Source: CAYZJB01 sp964602985
GTDB taxonomy: Bacteria; CLD3; SB21
Direction: 5' to 3'
Assembly: GCA_964602985.1 (NCBI GenBank)
Contig: CAZRTJ010000039.1
Span: forward strand, 1-20,191
Length of the DNA: 20,191 nt
Shown here: in pieces, positions 7,675 to 15,070 of the stretch
Numbering within the stretch: position 1 is the first letter of the stretch
Layout: each line of letters starts with the position of its first letter
Position numbers and translations under genes: made by a program
The notes under the pieces: model-generated
Told to the model about the DNA's origin: nothing
Seen by the model: only the letters and a program-made list of their open reading frames with translations
The model's database searches: none

Positions 7675-8922
7675 ATGCGTCTAGAGCTCAAAGAAAACAT
7701 CTTGATGGCACTGAATGCCGTGCGGGCCAACAAACTTCGATCGTTCCTGACGCTGGTGGGAGTGGTGGCTGGAGTGGCCTCCATTATTGCCGTGATGACC
7801 GGCATTCAGGTCATCCAAAACAAGATGGAATCCGACATGAGCCAGCTCGGTTCCAATGTCTTTCAGGTGCAGAAATGGCCTGTCATTGGTCGCGGTCACG
7901 ACCAATGGAGGAAGATTCAGAAGAGAAAGCCATTGACCATGGAACACGTGCTGTTGCTTCGAGAGAAGGCGAAGGGGGCGGAACTTGTCGGTGGGGAACT
8001 CTGGGACCAAGTCCAAATCACGCACGAAGATTTGAAGACCAATCCGAATGTCAACTTCGCCGGCGGCACTCCGGAATTTCAGATCAACAACAATCAGATG
8101 GTCGGTTTTGGACGATTTATTTCCGAAGAAGATGTTCGTGTTGGCCGAAAAGTAATCGTGATCGGGTCCAAGGTCGCGCAGAAGTTGTTTCCGTTCAAAG
8201 ATCCAATCGATCAGATTGTGAAAGTCAACGGGATGAAGTTTACCGTGGTTGGGATCTACGAAGAACTGGGAAATGTCGCGTCGGGCGCTGGGGATAATAG
8301 CGCGTGTATTCCCATTTCTGTATTCATGCAAATGTTCGGGCCCAAGGATCAGATGGGTTTCACTCGGTCCTTGAATATCACCATCAAGGCGAAATCCAGC
8401 TACAAAGTGGAGGATGTCCAGGAAGAGGTACGGGGAATTCTGCGTGTGGCTCGGGGCGTAAAGCCGTTGGACGAGGATGATTTTGACATTTTCTCAAACG
8501 ATTCGTTGATTCGTGCCTTTGACGAAATGACGGTCGTGATTCGTTTGGTGGCTGTTGCCATGGGGAGCATCGCACTTCTCGTGGCGGGGATCGGTATCAT
8601 GAATATCATGCTGGTTTCCGTCATTGAACGAACCAAGGAAATTGGAATTCGCAAGGCACTGGGCGCCAAGCGCAAAGACATCCTGGCTCAGTTTCTCGTT
8701 GAGGCTGTCGTGCTGTGCCTTATTGGCGGTTTCATTGGTGTTATGGTGGGAGTGGGGCTGGGGAATATCGTGAGCGCGTTTGTGAGTGTGCCGATCACCT
8801 TCCCCGTGGGATGGGCTTTTGGCGGAATGATGTTCTGCATGGCAATCGGAATCATTTTCGGTATGTGGCCGGCATCCAAAGCCTCCAAACTGGATCCCAT
8901 CGAGAGTCTCCGCTACGAGTGA
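7675..8922 (+). CDS. MacB/FtsX-type ABC permease (second of two)
   Basis: A 415-residue paralogue of the preceding gene with the same layout: a first helix (LRSFLTLVGVVAGVASIIAV, about residues 20-40), a MacB periplasmic domain, and three C-terminal helices with GIGIMNIMLVSVIERTKEIG and a final LDPIESLRYE. It begins 9 nt after the first permease with AAGGGA upstream of the ATG. Since MacB works as a dimer and only one ATPase gene is present, the two permeases may form a heterodimer on an ATPase homodimer. The periplasmic domains differ clearly, so they are old duplicates rather than a recent tandem copy. The transported substrate is unknown. Confidence 0.94.
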   Translation: MRLELKENILMALNAVRANKLRSFLTLVGVVAGVASIIAVMTGIQVIQNKMESDMSQLGSNVFQVQKWPVIGRGHDQWRKIQKRKPLTMEHVLLLREKAKGAELVGGELWDQVQITHEDLKTNPNVNFAGGTPEFQINNNQMVGFGRFISEEDVRVGRKVIVIGSKVAQKLFPFKDPIDQIVKVNGMKFTVVGIYEELGNVASGAGDNSACIPISVFMQMFGPKDQMGFTRSLNITIKAKSSYKVEDVQEEVRGILRVARGVKPLDEDDFDIFSNDSLIRAFDEMTVVIRLVAVAMGSIALLVAGIGIMNIMLVSVIERTKEIGIRKALGAKRKDILAQFLVEAVVLCLIGGFIGVMVGVGLGNIVSAFVSVPITFPVGWAFGGMMFCMAIGIIFGMWPASKASKLDPIESLRYE

Positions 8923-8961
8923 TCGCTTTTCCATCCGTATCGTATAATCCAGTGTAGGCCG

Positions 8962-8979
8962 TGACCCTCAGAGGGGTCA
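8962..8979. terminator. Short hairpin after the exporter operon
   Basis: TGACCCT (8962-8968) and GGGGTCA (8973-8979) form a 7-bp stem with one G-T pair closed by the tetraloop CAGA. No T-run follows, so it is only a weak terminator candidate. It sits directly upstream of the next promoter and could instead be an operator. Confidence 0.35.
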
Positions 8980-8987
8980 GAATCGCC

Positions 8988-9016
8988 TTGACAAAGCTTT
9001 TGTATTTCTTTACCTT
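8988..9016 (+). promoter_or_regulatory. Promoter of the barrel protein-glnB unit
   Basis: TTGACA (8988-8993), a 17-bp spacer, and TACCTT (9011-9016). The predicted start, near 9023, leaves a leader of about 55 nt before the ATG at 9079. It fits the architecture shared by other promoters in the window. A second -10-like TACAAT (9020-9025) lies too far from the -35 box. Confidence 0.6.
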
Positions 9017-9078
9017 AGCTACAATTGCGGTTTATTTTTTCTTTCACAATTCCGTCTTCAAATGCCGGAGGATTGGCA

Positions 9079-10236
9079 ATGAAGTTTTTGAGATGTTCCT
9101 TACTCGTCTTGGCCGGGTTGTCAGTGATTTCTTCGGCACACTCTCAGGTTGGCAATGGTTTGGGGACCGGTCGATACGGTACATTCAACACGTACTCTGC
9201 CTATTCCATTGAGCCCGGATATCTGAGCGTCTACAATCAGGGACGGGTTTACGCCGTCGCGGGACTGTCTGGTTTTACGAATGCCAAAGCAATTAATCTC
9301 TTCCACGCATCCAACAATATGACCGTAGCGTTTGGAGTCGTGGACCATGTGGATGCGTTGATATCGATCATTACCTATCAGGATCTGAATCAGCGTTCGC
9401 AAGTGAACAAGTTCTCGACCGTCCCGGGCGATTTGTTTGGGATCATCCGGGCTGGTGGGTTTGAATTCATGGATGGTAAGGTAGTCATGGGAACCTCCAT
9501 TGGCACCCGGATCCCGACTGGGGGGGCGCGTAACGTTCCTTTTGAAGTCTACAAGTCAGAGTCCTTCGAACTGGGCGCATCGGGCCTGCTGTCCTTTTAT
9601 GGCAATCCTTACTACAAGGAGCAGGGCTACATGATCAATGTGAATGTGGGCGGGTGGTACCATAATGACAAGAGTAAGAAAGTTGGCATCGCTTCCAATA
9701 CCAAGAGCGACAAGCTAAGCGTGCATGTGAACTATGGATTGGGTTTTGCGTATCCGGTGCGGAAACTCAGGCTATCTCTGGATGCGTATGGACTTGCATA
9801 CGTATCTCAGCCGGTAGAACAAGTGTACAGCCGCGAGTCATTTGCTTACATCGCCCCGGGATTGAATTACCAGGTTCTGCCGTGGTTATCCATTGGCGCG
9901 TATTTCGACTTGCTCGTTGCCGGATCGTCTGACGAAACAGCTTATGATACAGACATCCGTCGTCCTGGACAACAGGCTGGAGGAACGGGTGGAGCTCCGA
10001 ACTATGCGAAGTGGCGTCTCGGTACGAGCTTGTCGATGAACATTCTGCCGGTGAGCTTCTACAGTGGAGCCGCGGATCAGAAGCGAAGACGTCTGCTGGA
10101 GAGACTCCTGGAAGAAGAGCGAGGAGCCCAGCGGGCATCATACCAACTGGAAAAAATGAAGCAGCTTCGCGTTAATGCTGAAAAAGAGCTTGAAAAGATT
10201 CGAAAGGAATTGGAAGCCGGGAAATCCGGGAATTAG
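9079..10236 (+). CDS. Exported outer-membrane beta-barrel-like protein with a coiled-coil tail
   Basis: A 385-residue protein of unassigned family. The start is ATG 9079 with GGAGGA 6 nt upstream; the frame is open to 9025 without a ribosome site. Residues 1-22 are a signal peptide (MKFLRCSLLVLAGLSVISSAHS). About residues 25-340 alternate short aromatic and glycine-rich strands (GRYGTFNTYSAYS, YMINVNVGGWYHN, LSVHVNYGLGFAYPV, LSIGAYFDLLVAG), as in an outer-membrane barrel. The last 50 or so residues are a charged helix with heptad spacing (RRRLLERLLEEERGAQ, EKELEKIRKELEAG). In FCB-type OmpA proteins a peptidoglycan-binding domain would follow the barrel; here the chain ends in the helix. The stop TAG overlaps the GTG start of glnB by one base, so the two are translated together. 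Function unknown. Confidence 0.8.
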   Translation: MKFLRCSLLVLAGLSVISSAHSQVGNGLGTGRYGTFNTYSAYSIEPGYLSVYNQGRVYAVAGLSGFTNAKAINLFHASNNMTVAFGVVDHVDALISIITYQDLNQRSQVNKFSTVPGDLFGIIRAGGFEFMDGKVVMGTSIGTRIPTGGARNVPFEVYKSESFELGASGLLSFYGNPYYKEQGYMINVNVGGWYHNDKSKKVGIASNTKSDKLSVHVNYGLGFAYPVRKLRLSLDAYGLAYVSQPVEQVYSRESFAYIAPGLNYQVLPWLSIGAYFDLLVAGSSDETAYDTDIRRPGQQAGGTGGAPNYAKWRLGTSLSMNILPVSFYSGAADQKRRRLLERLLEEERGAQRASYQLEKMKQLRVNAEKELEKIRKELEAGKSGN

Positions 10237-10574
10237 TGAAGAAGATCGAAGCGATCATCCGACCATTCAAGCTGGATGACGTGAAGGAGGCGTTGCTTCA
10301 GATCGGCGTAAAAGGAATGACGGTTTCGGAAGTTCGGGGTTTTGGGAGACAACACGGTCACACGGAGCTCTATCGCGGAAATGAGTATCGAATTGAGTTC
10401 CTGCCAAAAATAAAACTTGAAATCATCGTGGATAATTCTATACTGGACGAAGTTGTTGACGTGATCATGAATTCCGCCCGCACCGGTCAGATCGGAGACG
10501 GGAAGATACTAATCAGTTCGCTGGAAGATGTTATTCGAATACGAACGGGAGAGTCTGGAGATGAGGCGATTTAG
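10236..10574 (+). CDS. glnB: Nitrogen regulatory protein P-II
   Basis: A 112-residue P-II signal protein that senses ATP/ADP and 2-oxoglutarate and controls nitrogen-assimilation targets by direct contact. It shows the family signature RGFGRQHGHTELYRG, the T-loop with Tyr46 and Tyr51 (the residue uridylylated in proteobacteria), and the C-terminal signature TGQIGDGKI. The length is normal. The start is a GTG at 10236 that shares its G with the TAG stop of the barrel-protein gene (TAGTG); no separate ribosome site is needed if ribosomes reinitiate. It is followed by a terminator and then glnA. No ammonium-transporter gene is adjacent, so I use glnB rather than glnK, though the split is not secure. 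Confidence 0.95.
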   Translation: MKKIEAIIRPFKLDDVKEALLQIGVKGMTVSEVRGFGRQHGHTELYRGNEYRIEFLPKIKLEIIVDNSILDEVVDVIMNSARTGQIGDGKILISSLEDVIRIRTGESGDEAI

Positions 10575-10648
10575 CGGTCGCTTCAGGTTGAAGAAGCGCC
10601 TGCTGGTTTTGCTGGAATTAGGCGCCAGCGCTGAACCCTAGGGATTTT
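10575..10648 (+). promoter_or_regulatory. Structured glnB-glnA intergenic RNA (possible leader)
   Basis: Several competing inverted repeats lie between the glnB stop and the terminator: CGCTTC/GAAGCG (10579-10598), GCGCC (10596-10600) with GGCGC (10621-10625), two copies of GCTGG (10602-10606, 10611-10615) that could each pair with CCAGC (10625-10629), and the palindrome CCCTAGGG (10636-10643). Overlapping partners would allow alternative folds ahead of the terminator, as in an attenuator. No known riboswitch is recognised. Confidence 0.3.
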
Positions 10649-10679
10649 AGCCCCTTTCCGAAATGGAAAGGGGCTTTTT
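10649..10679 (+). terminator. Intrinsic terminator between glnB and glnA
   Basis: AGCCCCTTTCC (10649-10659) and GGAAAGGGGCT (10665-10675) form a perfect 11-bp stem with the loop GAAAT. The run of five Ts (10675-10679) begins with the last stem base. It separates glnB from glnA on the same strand, so glnA needs its own promoter or regulated read-through. I could not identify a convincing glnA promoter in 10680-10737. Confidence 0.92.
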
Positions 10680-10737
10680 GTTTAAATCATTGCACTACCG
10701 TTGGAACCATTCATCAACAAGCAATCAGGGAGTTGAC

Positions 10738-12159
10738 ATGAACAAAGAGGCAGCAAAAAGGGCAATGGATCTTGCCAAAGAGAAGAATGTGCAGGTCGTA
10801 GACTTCAAGTTTATGGACCTGGTGGGCCTGTGGCAGCACTTTGCCGTTCCGATCGAGGAATTGACCGAAGAAGTGTTTTCAGAAGGTCTGGGTTTTGATG
10901 GATCCAGTATCCGCGGGTGGAGAGCGATCAATGAGAGCGACATGCTGATCATGCCGGATCCGGACTCGGCCTTTATTGATCCGTTCTCCGCACTCCCGAC
11001 CCTCAGTCTGATCAGTGATGTTCATCTCCCGGTGACCAAGACGCGGTTCAATCGATGTCCGCGAGGTATCGCAGTTGCGGCTGAAAATTATCTGAAATCC
11101 ACAGGACTTGCCGACACTTCTTATTTCGGCCCCGAGGCAGAATTTTTTGTTTTTGACGACATTCGGTTTGATCAAACTCAAAACGCAGGCTTCTATTATA
11201 TCGACAGCGTCGAGGGCATTTGGACGAGGGGACGAGAAGAGAATCCGAATCTTGGGTACAAGACACGGAACAAGGAAGGCTACTTTCCGGTTCCGCCCAC
11301 GGATCGGTTCCAGGACCTGCGCAATGAAATGATGATGACGTTGCAAGAGTGCGGTATCTCGGTCGAACGTCAACACCACGAGGTCGCCACTGCGGGTCAG
11401 GCCGAAATTGATTTTAAGTTTAACTCGTTGACGAAAGTCGCCGATCAGCTGATGCTTTTTAAGTATATTATCAAGAATACCGCATTCAAGCATGGCAAGA
11501 CGGCGACCTTCATGCCGAAACCGTTGTTTGGAGACAATGGGAGCGGGATGCACGTGCATATGAGCCTTTGGAAGAATAATCAGCCGTTGTTTGCCGGGAA
11601 TCAATACGCCGGACTGAGTGAAATGGCGCTGTACTTTATCGGAGGAATTCTCAAGCACACGAAGGCGCTCAATGCGCTGACCAATCCAACGACCAACTCC
11701 TACAAGCGCCTGACTCCTGGTTTCGAGGCGCCCGTCAATCTGGCGTATTCGCAGAGCAATCGCAGTGCGGCTATTCGAATTCCGATGTATTCGCCCTCTC
11801 CGAAAGCAAAGCGAGTCGAATTTCGCTGTCCCGATCCGTCGTGCAATCCGTACCTGGCGTTTGCCGCCATGCTGATGGCCGGCCTCGATGGGATCGTCAA
11901 CAAGATCCATCCGGGCGATCCACTGGACAAGAATATTTATGACATGAAGCCGGAAGAACTGGCCAATGTCCCGTCCACGTGCGGTTCGCTGGAGGAGGCA
12001 ATTCATTCACTCGAAAACGATCACGATTTCCTCCTGAAGGGAGAAGTCTTCAGTGAAGACATCATTGAGACCTGGATTCGGTACAAGACGGAGAATGAAG
12101 TCAACGCTCTTCGACTGCGACCGCATCCGTATGAGTTTGCCTTGTATTACGATCTGTGA
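10738..12159 (+). CDS. glnA: Glutamine synthetase, type I (GSI-beta)
   Basis: A 473-residue enzyme making glutamine from glutamate, ammonia and ATP; the family forms dodecamers in the cytoplasm. It shows the N-terminal latch FDGSSIRGW, the catalytic EAEFFVFDDIRF, ammonium and metal-site segments NGSGMHVHMS and NPTTNSYKRL, and RSAAIRIP. The ~25-residue insertion after EFFVFDDIRF and the tyrosine in KNIYDMKPEE (Tyr401, equivalent to the adenylylated Tyr397 of Escherichia coli) place it in the GSI-beta group, so adenylylation control is possible. The start is ATG 10738 with CAGGGAG 5 nt upstream; a longer frame from 10663 would begin inside the terminator hairpin and is rejected. It is transcribed alone, with a terminator 20 nt downstream. 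Confidence 0.97.
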   Translation: MNKEAAKRAMDLAKEKNVQVVDFKFMDLVGLWQHFAVPIEELTEEVFSEGLGFDGSSIRGWRAINESDMLIMPDPDSAFIDPFSALPTLSLISDVHLPVTKTRFNRCPRGIAVAAENYLKSTGLADTSYFGPEAEFFVFDDIRFDQTQNAGFYYIDSVEGIWTRGREENPNLGYKTRNKEGYFPVPPTDRFQDLRNEMMMTLQECGISVERQHHEVATAGQAEIDFKFNSLTKVADQLMLFKYIIKNTAFKHGKTATFMPKPLFGDNGSGMHVHMSLWKNNQPLFAGNQYAGLSEMALYFIGGILKHTKALNALTNPTTNSYKRLTPGFEAPVNLAYSQSNRSAAIRIPMYSPSPKAKRVEFRCPDPSCNPYLAFAAMLMAGLDGIVNKIHPGDPLDKNIYDMKPEELANVPSTCGSLEEAIHSLENDHDFLLKGEVFSEDIIETWIRYKTENEVNALRLRPHPYEFALYYDL

Positions 12160-12178
12160 TCGTTGCACGCAAGATTCC

Positions 12179-12209
12179 AAGCCGGGCTAAAACGTCCGGC
12201 TTTTTTTTT
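12179..12209 (+). terminator. Intrinsic terminator of glnA
   Basis: AAGCCGG (12179-12185) and CCGGCTT (12196-12202) form a 7-bp stem with a 10-nt loop, followed by a run of nine Ts ending at 12209. The last Ts double as the first bases of the prfB -35 box. Confidence 0.88.
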
Positions 12210-12236
12210 GACTTTACAGGACCTTTTCTTTACTTT
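12208..12236 (+). promoter_or_regulatory. Promoter of the prfB-argS operon
   Basis: TTGACT (12208-12213), a 17-bp spacer, and TACTTT (12231-12236) followed by G. The -35 box starts within the glnA terminator T-run. The predicted start, near 12243, gives a leader of about 17 nt before the ATG at 12260. Confidence 0.6.
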
Positions 12237-12259
12237 GCCGCCGAAAAAGTGGGAGTACT

Positions 12260-13367
12260 ATGATCACGGTTGGTGAATTGAAAGCACGCCTGGAAAAGAT
12301 ATCGTCCGATGTCCTGGATATGCGGAGGTTTCTTTGAACTCGATCGGCGTGAAAGAAGGATAGCCGAACTCGAACACGAGTCCGTGAGCGAGAATCTCTG
12401 GCAGGATAATCAGCGGGCCCAAAAGGTCATGCAGGAGCTTTCCACAGAAAAGTCGTGGGTCGAGTCGTGGAGTGACCTGGATCGCCAGACACGCGACATC
12501 CGCGAATATTTGGAACTCGCCGCCGCTGAGAAAGACGACACCGTCCTATCCTCGATTGAATCTGACGTTCACGCATTGGAGAAAAAAGTTCGGGAACTGG
12601 AATTGCGCGCGCTGTTTGTGGCAGAGGAGGATCAGCGGACGGCGATCCTGACCATTCATCCCGGTGCCGGCGGCACTGAGTCCCAGGATTGGGCAGAGAT
12701 GCTGATGCGGATGTACCAGAAGTGGGGCGCCTCCAAAGGGTATGACGTCGGAATTATCGACATCCTGGATGGTGAGGGCGCAGGAATCAAGAGTGTCACG
12801 ATGGAATTCCGTGGCCCGTATGCGTATGGGATGCTGAAGTGCGAAAGCGGAGTGCACCGGCTGGTTCGGATTTCTCCTTTTGATTCGAATGCGCGACGAC
12901 ACACGTCGTTTGCGTCTGTGTTCGCCATTCCGGAGTTAGACCAGGAGGAGGCGAAGATCGAAATCAGTCCGTCGGACATCAAGATGGACACCTACCGATC
13001 CGGCGGAAAAGGCGGACAAAACGTGAACAAGGTGGAGACCGCGGTCCGCCTCACCCATCTCCCGACGGGGACGGTGGCTGCCTGCCAGAGCGAACGCTCG
13101 CAGTTCAAGAATCGCGAAATGGCGATGAAATTGCTGATCTCCAAACTATACCAGTTACAGAAGAAAGCCGAACGGGAGCGTTTGGATGAAATCGAAAGCT
13201 CCAAGTCGGACATCGCCTGGGGAAGCCAAATTCGATCGTACGTCTTTCATCCCTATAACCTCGTCAAGGATCATCGAACCGACACGGAAACGAGTGACAC
13301 GGAATCCGTAATGGCCGGCGACATTGACATGTTTATTGAAGCCTTCCTGAAAAGCAAAAGCAACTGA
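12260..13367 (+). CDS. prfB: Peptide chain release factor 2, made by programmed +1 frameshift
   Basis: Release factor that reads UGA and UAA and frees the finished peptide at the ribosome. Frame 0 runs from ATG 12260 (GGGAG upstream) for 25 codons to an in-frame TGA at 12335-12337; skipping the T at 12335 continues as GAA CTC GAT to 13367. The joined product (12260-12334 plus 12336-13367) is 368 residues, against 365 in Escherichia coli. The stop-codon-reading SPF tripeptide is at residues 205-207 and the catalytic GGQ at 251-253, both at family positions. The N-terminal helices contain the usual ELDRRERRIAELE. An apparent start at 12309 in the second frame has no ribosome site and loses the N-terminus. 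argS begins 2 nt after the stop. Confidence 0.97.
12324..12338 (+). promoter_or_regulatory. RF2 programmed +1 frameshift site
   Basis: GGAGG (12324-12328), three bases TTT, the slippery CTT (12332-12334), then TGA (12335-12337) and A. The internal Shine-Dalgarno-like GGAGG sits at the same 3-nt distance from CTT TGA as AGGGGG does in Escherichia coli. When RF2 is scarce the ribosome pauses at TGA and slips +1 to make full RF2, giving autoregulation. The base after TGA is A here rather than the C of Escherichia coli. Confidence 0.95.
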
Positions 13368-13369
13368 CC

Positions 13370-15070
13370 ATGCGGACCTACCTGGATCAAGCCCTTCGCA
13401 ACGCATTGGACAAACTGGGAATACGCGCCCCAGGCGAGATTCCGTTCACGCGCACGAAGGATCCTAAGTTTGGCGACTTGGCCACAAACATAGCCCTGAT
13501 CGTGGCTAAGAGTATCGGACAAAATCCACGGGTGCTGGCGCAGTCCATTGCGGATGGCATGGACACGGATACGAAGCGGATTTCGAAAATTGAGGTAGCG
13601 GGTGGAGGGTTTATCAATTTCTTTTTCAGCCCGGACTACTTCCACGAGCGAGTCCGCGAGATCGTGCGAAACGAAGCCGCATATGGTCGTTCGGACACCG
13701 GTACCGGGATGAATGCAAATGTCGAATTTGTCAGCGCCAATCCGACAGGACCTCTGAGTGTGGGACACGGTCGTCAGGCCGTGTTGGGGGATGTCCTGTG
13801 CCGGATACTGGAGAATAGCGGATATCATGTGACCCGTGAATATTACTACAACAATGCGGGCGCCCAGATGAAGAAACTGGGGGAATCAGTACGGATACGA
13901 TACCTGCAGGCGTTGGGTGAGGATGTGGTTTTGCCGGACAAATACTACGAGGGCGAGTACATTCGCGATATTGCCGAGCAAATTCAGAACCAGCATGGGG
14001 ATTCCTGGAAGACCCTGGATGCGGCGAGCTTTCTTGCATTTGCGGAACCGATTTTGTTCGCCAACATTCGAGATGTGCTTTCACGAGTCGGCATTCAATT
14101 TGACGTGTACTTCAACGAAGATACCCTCTATCGGGAAAATCGGCTTCAGACATTGATCTCACGCTTTCATCAACAGGGGATTACGTATGAAAAAGACGGT
14201 GCGACGTGGCTCCGGACCGGGCCGCTGGAGTATCGCCACGGCCCGAAGCCCGATGTGGACAAAGTGATTGTCAAGTCGACAGGAGAACCCACCTATCGCT
14301 TGCCCGATATGGCCTATCATATCACGAAATTCGAGAGAGGATACGATCGAATCATCGACGTCTTTGGCGCCGATCACGTGGCGGAATATCCTGACGTCTT
14401 GGCGGCTCTGGGTGCGCTGGGCTACGATACCGCACGGGTCACCATTGTCGTTCATCAGTTTGTGACGCTGTCCAAAGAAGGCGAGATCCTCAAGATGTCT
14501 AAACGGAAAGCGAATTTCGTCACGATCGACGAACTCGTCGATGCGCTGGGGAGCGACGTGTTTCGATACTTCCTGATCATGAGGAGTCATCATTCTCACC
14601 TGCAGTTTGACCTCGAGCTTGCGCGCCAGCAGACGATGGAGAACCCCGTTTACTATGTTCAGAATGCGCACGCGCGGATTTGTTCCATCGAAGCCAAGGC
14701 AAAGGAAAAAGGAATTTCCTGGGAAGATCGGGAGGTTGATCTATCGGTTCTGACGTCCGCCGAAGAGAGGGACATCGTGCAGAAGCTGGACGAATTCCCC
14801 GCGCTGTTGCGGCGGTTGGCGGAGGTTCTGGAAGTTCATCCCGTAACCACGTATCTTGAAGAACTGGCGGGATTGTACCACCGGTATCAGACGGCCGGTA
14901 AGAAGAACGACGCACTTCGTGTCGTGACAGCGAATGAGGTCACCACGAGGGCGCGTTTGTGGTTGTGCCGCGCGACACGGATCGTTTTGCAAAGAGGATT
15001 GGATATTCTGGGTGTTTCCGCGCCCACCTATATGGAACGAAGAGAGGAATCAGACGAGGAGTTGAAATGA
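13370..15070 (+). CDS. argS: Arginyl-tRNA synthetase
   Basis: A 566-residue class I synthetase that charges tRNA-Arg with arginine using ATP. The N-terminal additional domain (about residues 1-110) includes FGDLATNIAL. The HIGH-type motif appears as SANPTGPLSVGHGR with Val131-Gly-His133-Gly, and the KMSKS-type loop as KMSKR (375-379). The C-terminal anticodon-binding domain ends near YMERREE. The length agrees with bacterial ArgRS. It starts 2 nt after prfB without a clear ribosome site, which suggests coupled translation. Its stop overlaps the next start (ATGA at 15067-15070). A tRNA-Arg gene lies in the same window but is not linked to it. Confidence 0.97.
   Translation: MRTYLDQALRNALDKLGIRAPGEIPFTRTKDPKFGDLATNIALIVAKSIGQNPRVLAQSIADGMDTDTKRISKIEVAGGGFINFFFSPDYFHERVREIVRNEAAYGRSDTGTGMNANVEFVSANPTGPLSVGHGRQAVLGDVLCRILENSGYHVTREYYYNNAGAQMKKLGESVRIRYLQALGEDVVLPDKYYEGEYIRDIAEQIQNQHGDSWKTLDAASFLAFAEPILFANIRDVLSRVGIQFDVYFNEDTLYRENRLQTLISRFHQQGITYEKDGATWLRTGPLEYRHGPKPDVDKVIVKSTGEPTYRLPDMAYHITKFERGYDRIIDVFGADHVAEYPDVLAALGALGYDTARVTIVVHQFVTLSKEGEILKMSKRKANFVTIDELVDALGSDVFRYFLIMRSHHSHLQFDLELARQQTMENPVYYVQNAHARICSIEAKAKEKGISWEDREVDLSVLTSAEERDIVQKLDEFPALLRRLAEVLEVHPVTTYLEELAGLYHRYQTAGKKNDALRVVTANEVTTRARLWLCRATRIVLQRGLDILGVSAPTYMERREESDEELK

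Noticed and set aside
8943..8948. A perfect TATAAT between the exporter operon and the barrel-protein gene
   Set aside because: No -35 box lies 16-18 bp upstream (GTGATC at that place), and the promoter at 8988-9016 fits better.
10701..10720. Possible sigma54 promoter before glnA
   Set aside because: TTGGAAC recalls the -24 element, but the required GC at the -12 position is CA at the correct spacing.
10663..10737. Upstream extension of glnA
   Set aside because: It would begin within the loop of the glnB terminator; the ATG at 10738 has a good ribosome site and matches family N-termini.
10879..12006. Long open frame of 375 codons on the minus strand, antisense to glnA
   Set aside because: It lies wholly inside glnA, matches no family I know, has no ribosome site, and arises from codon bias of the real gene.
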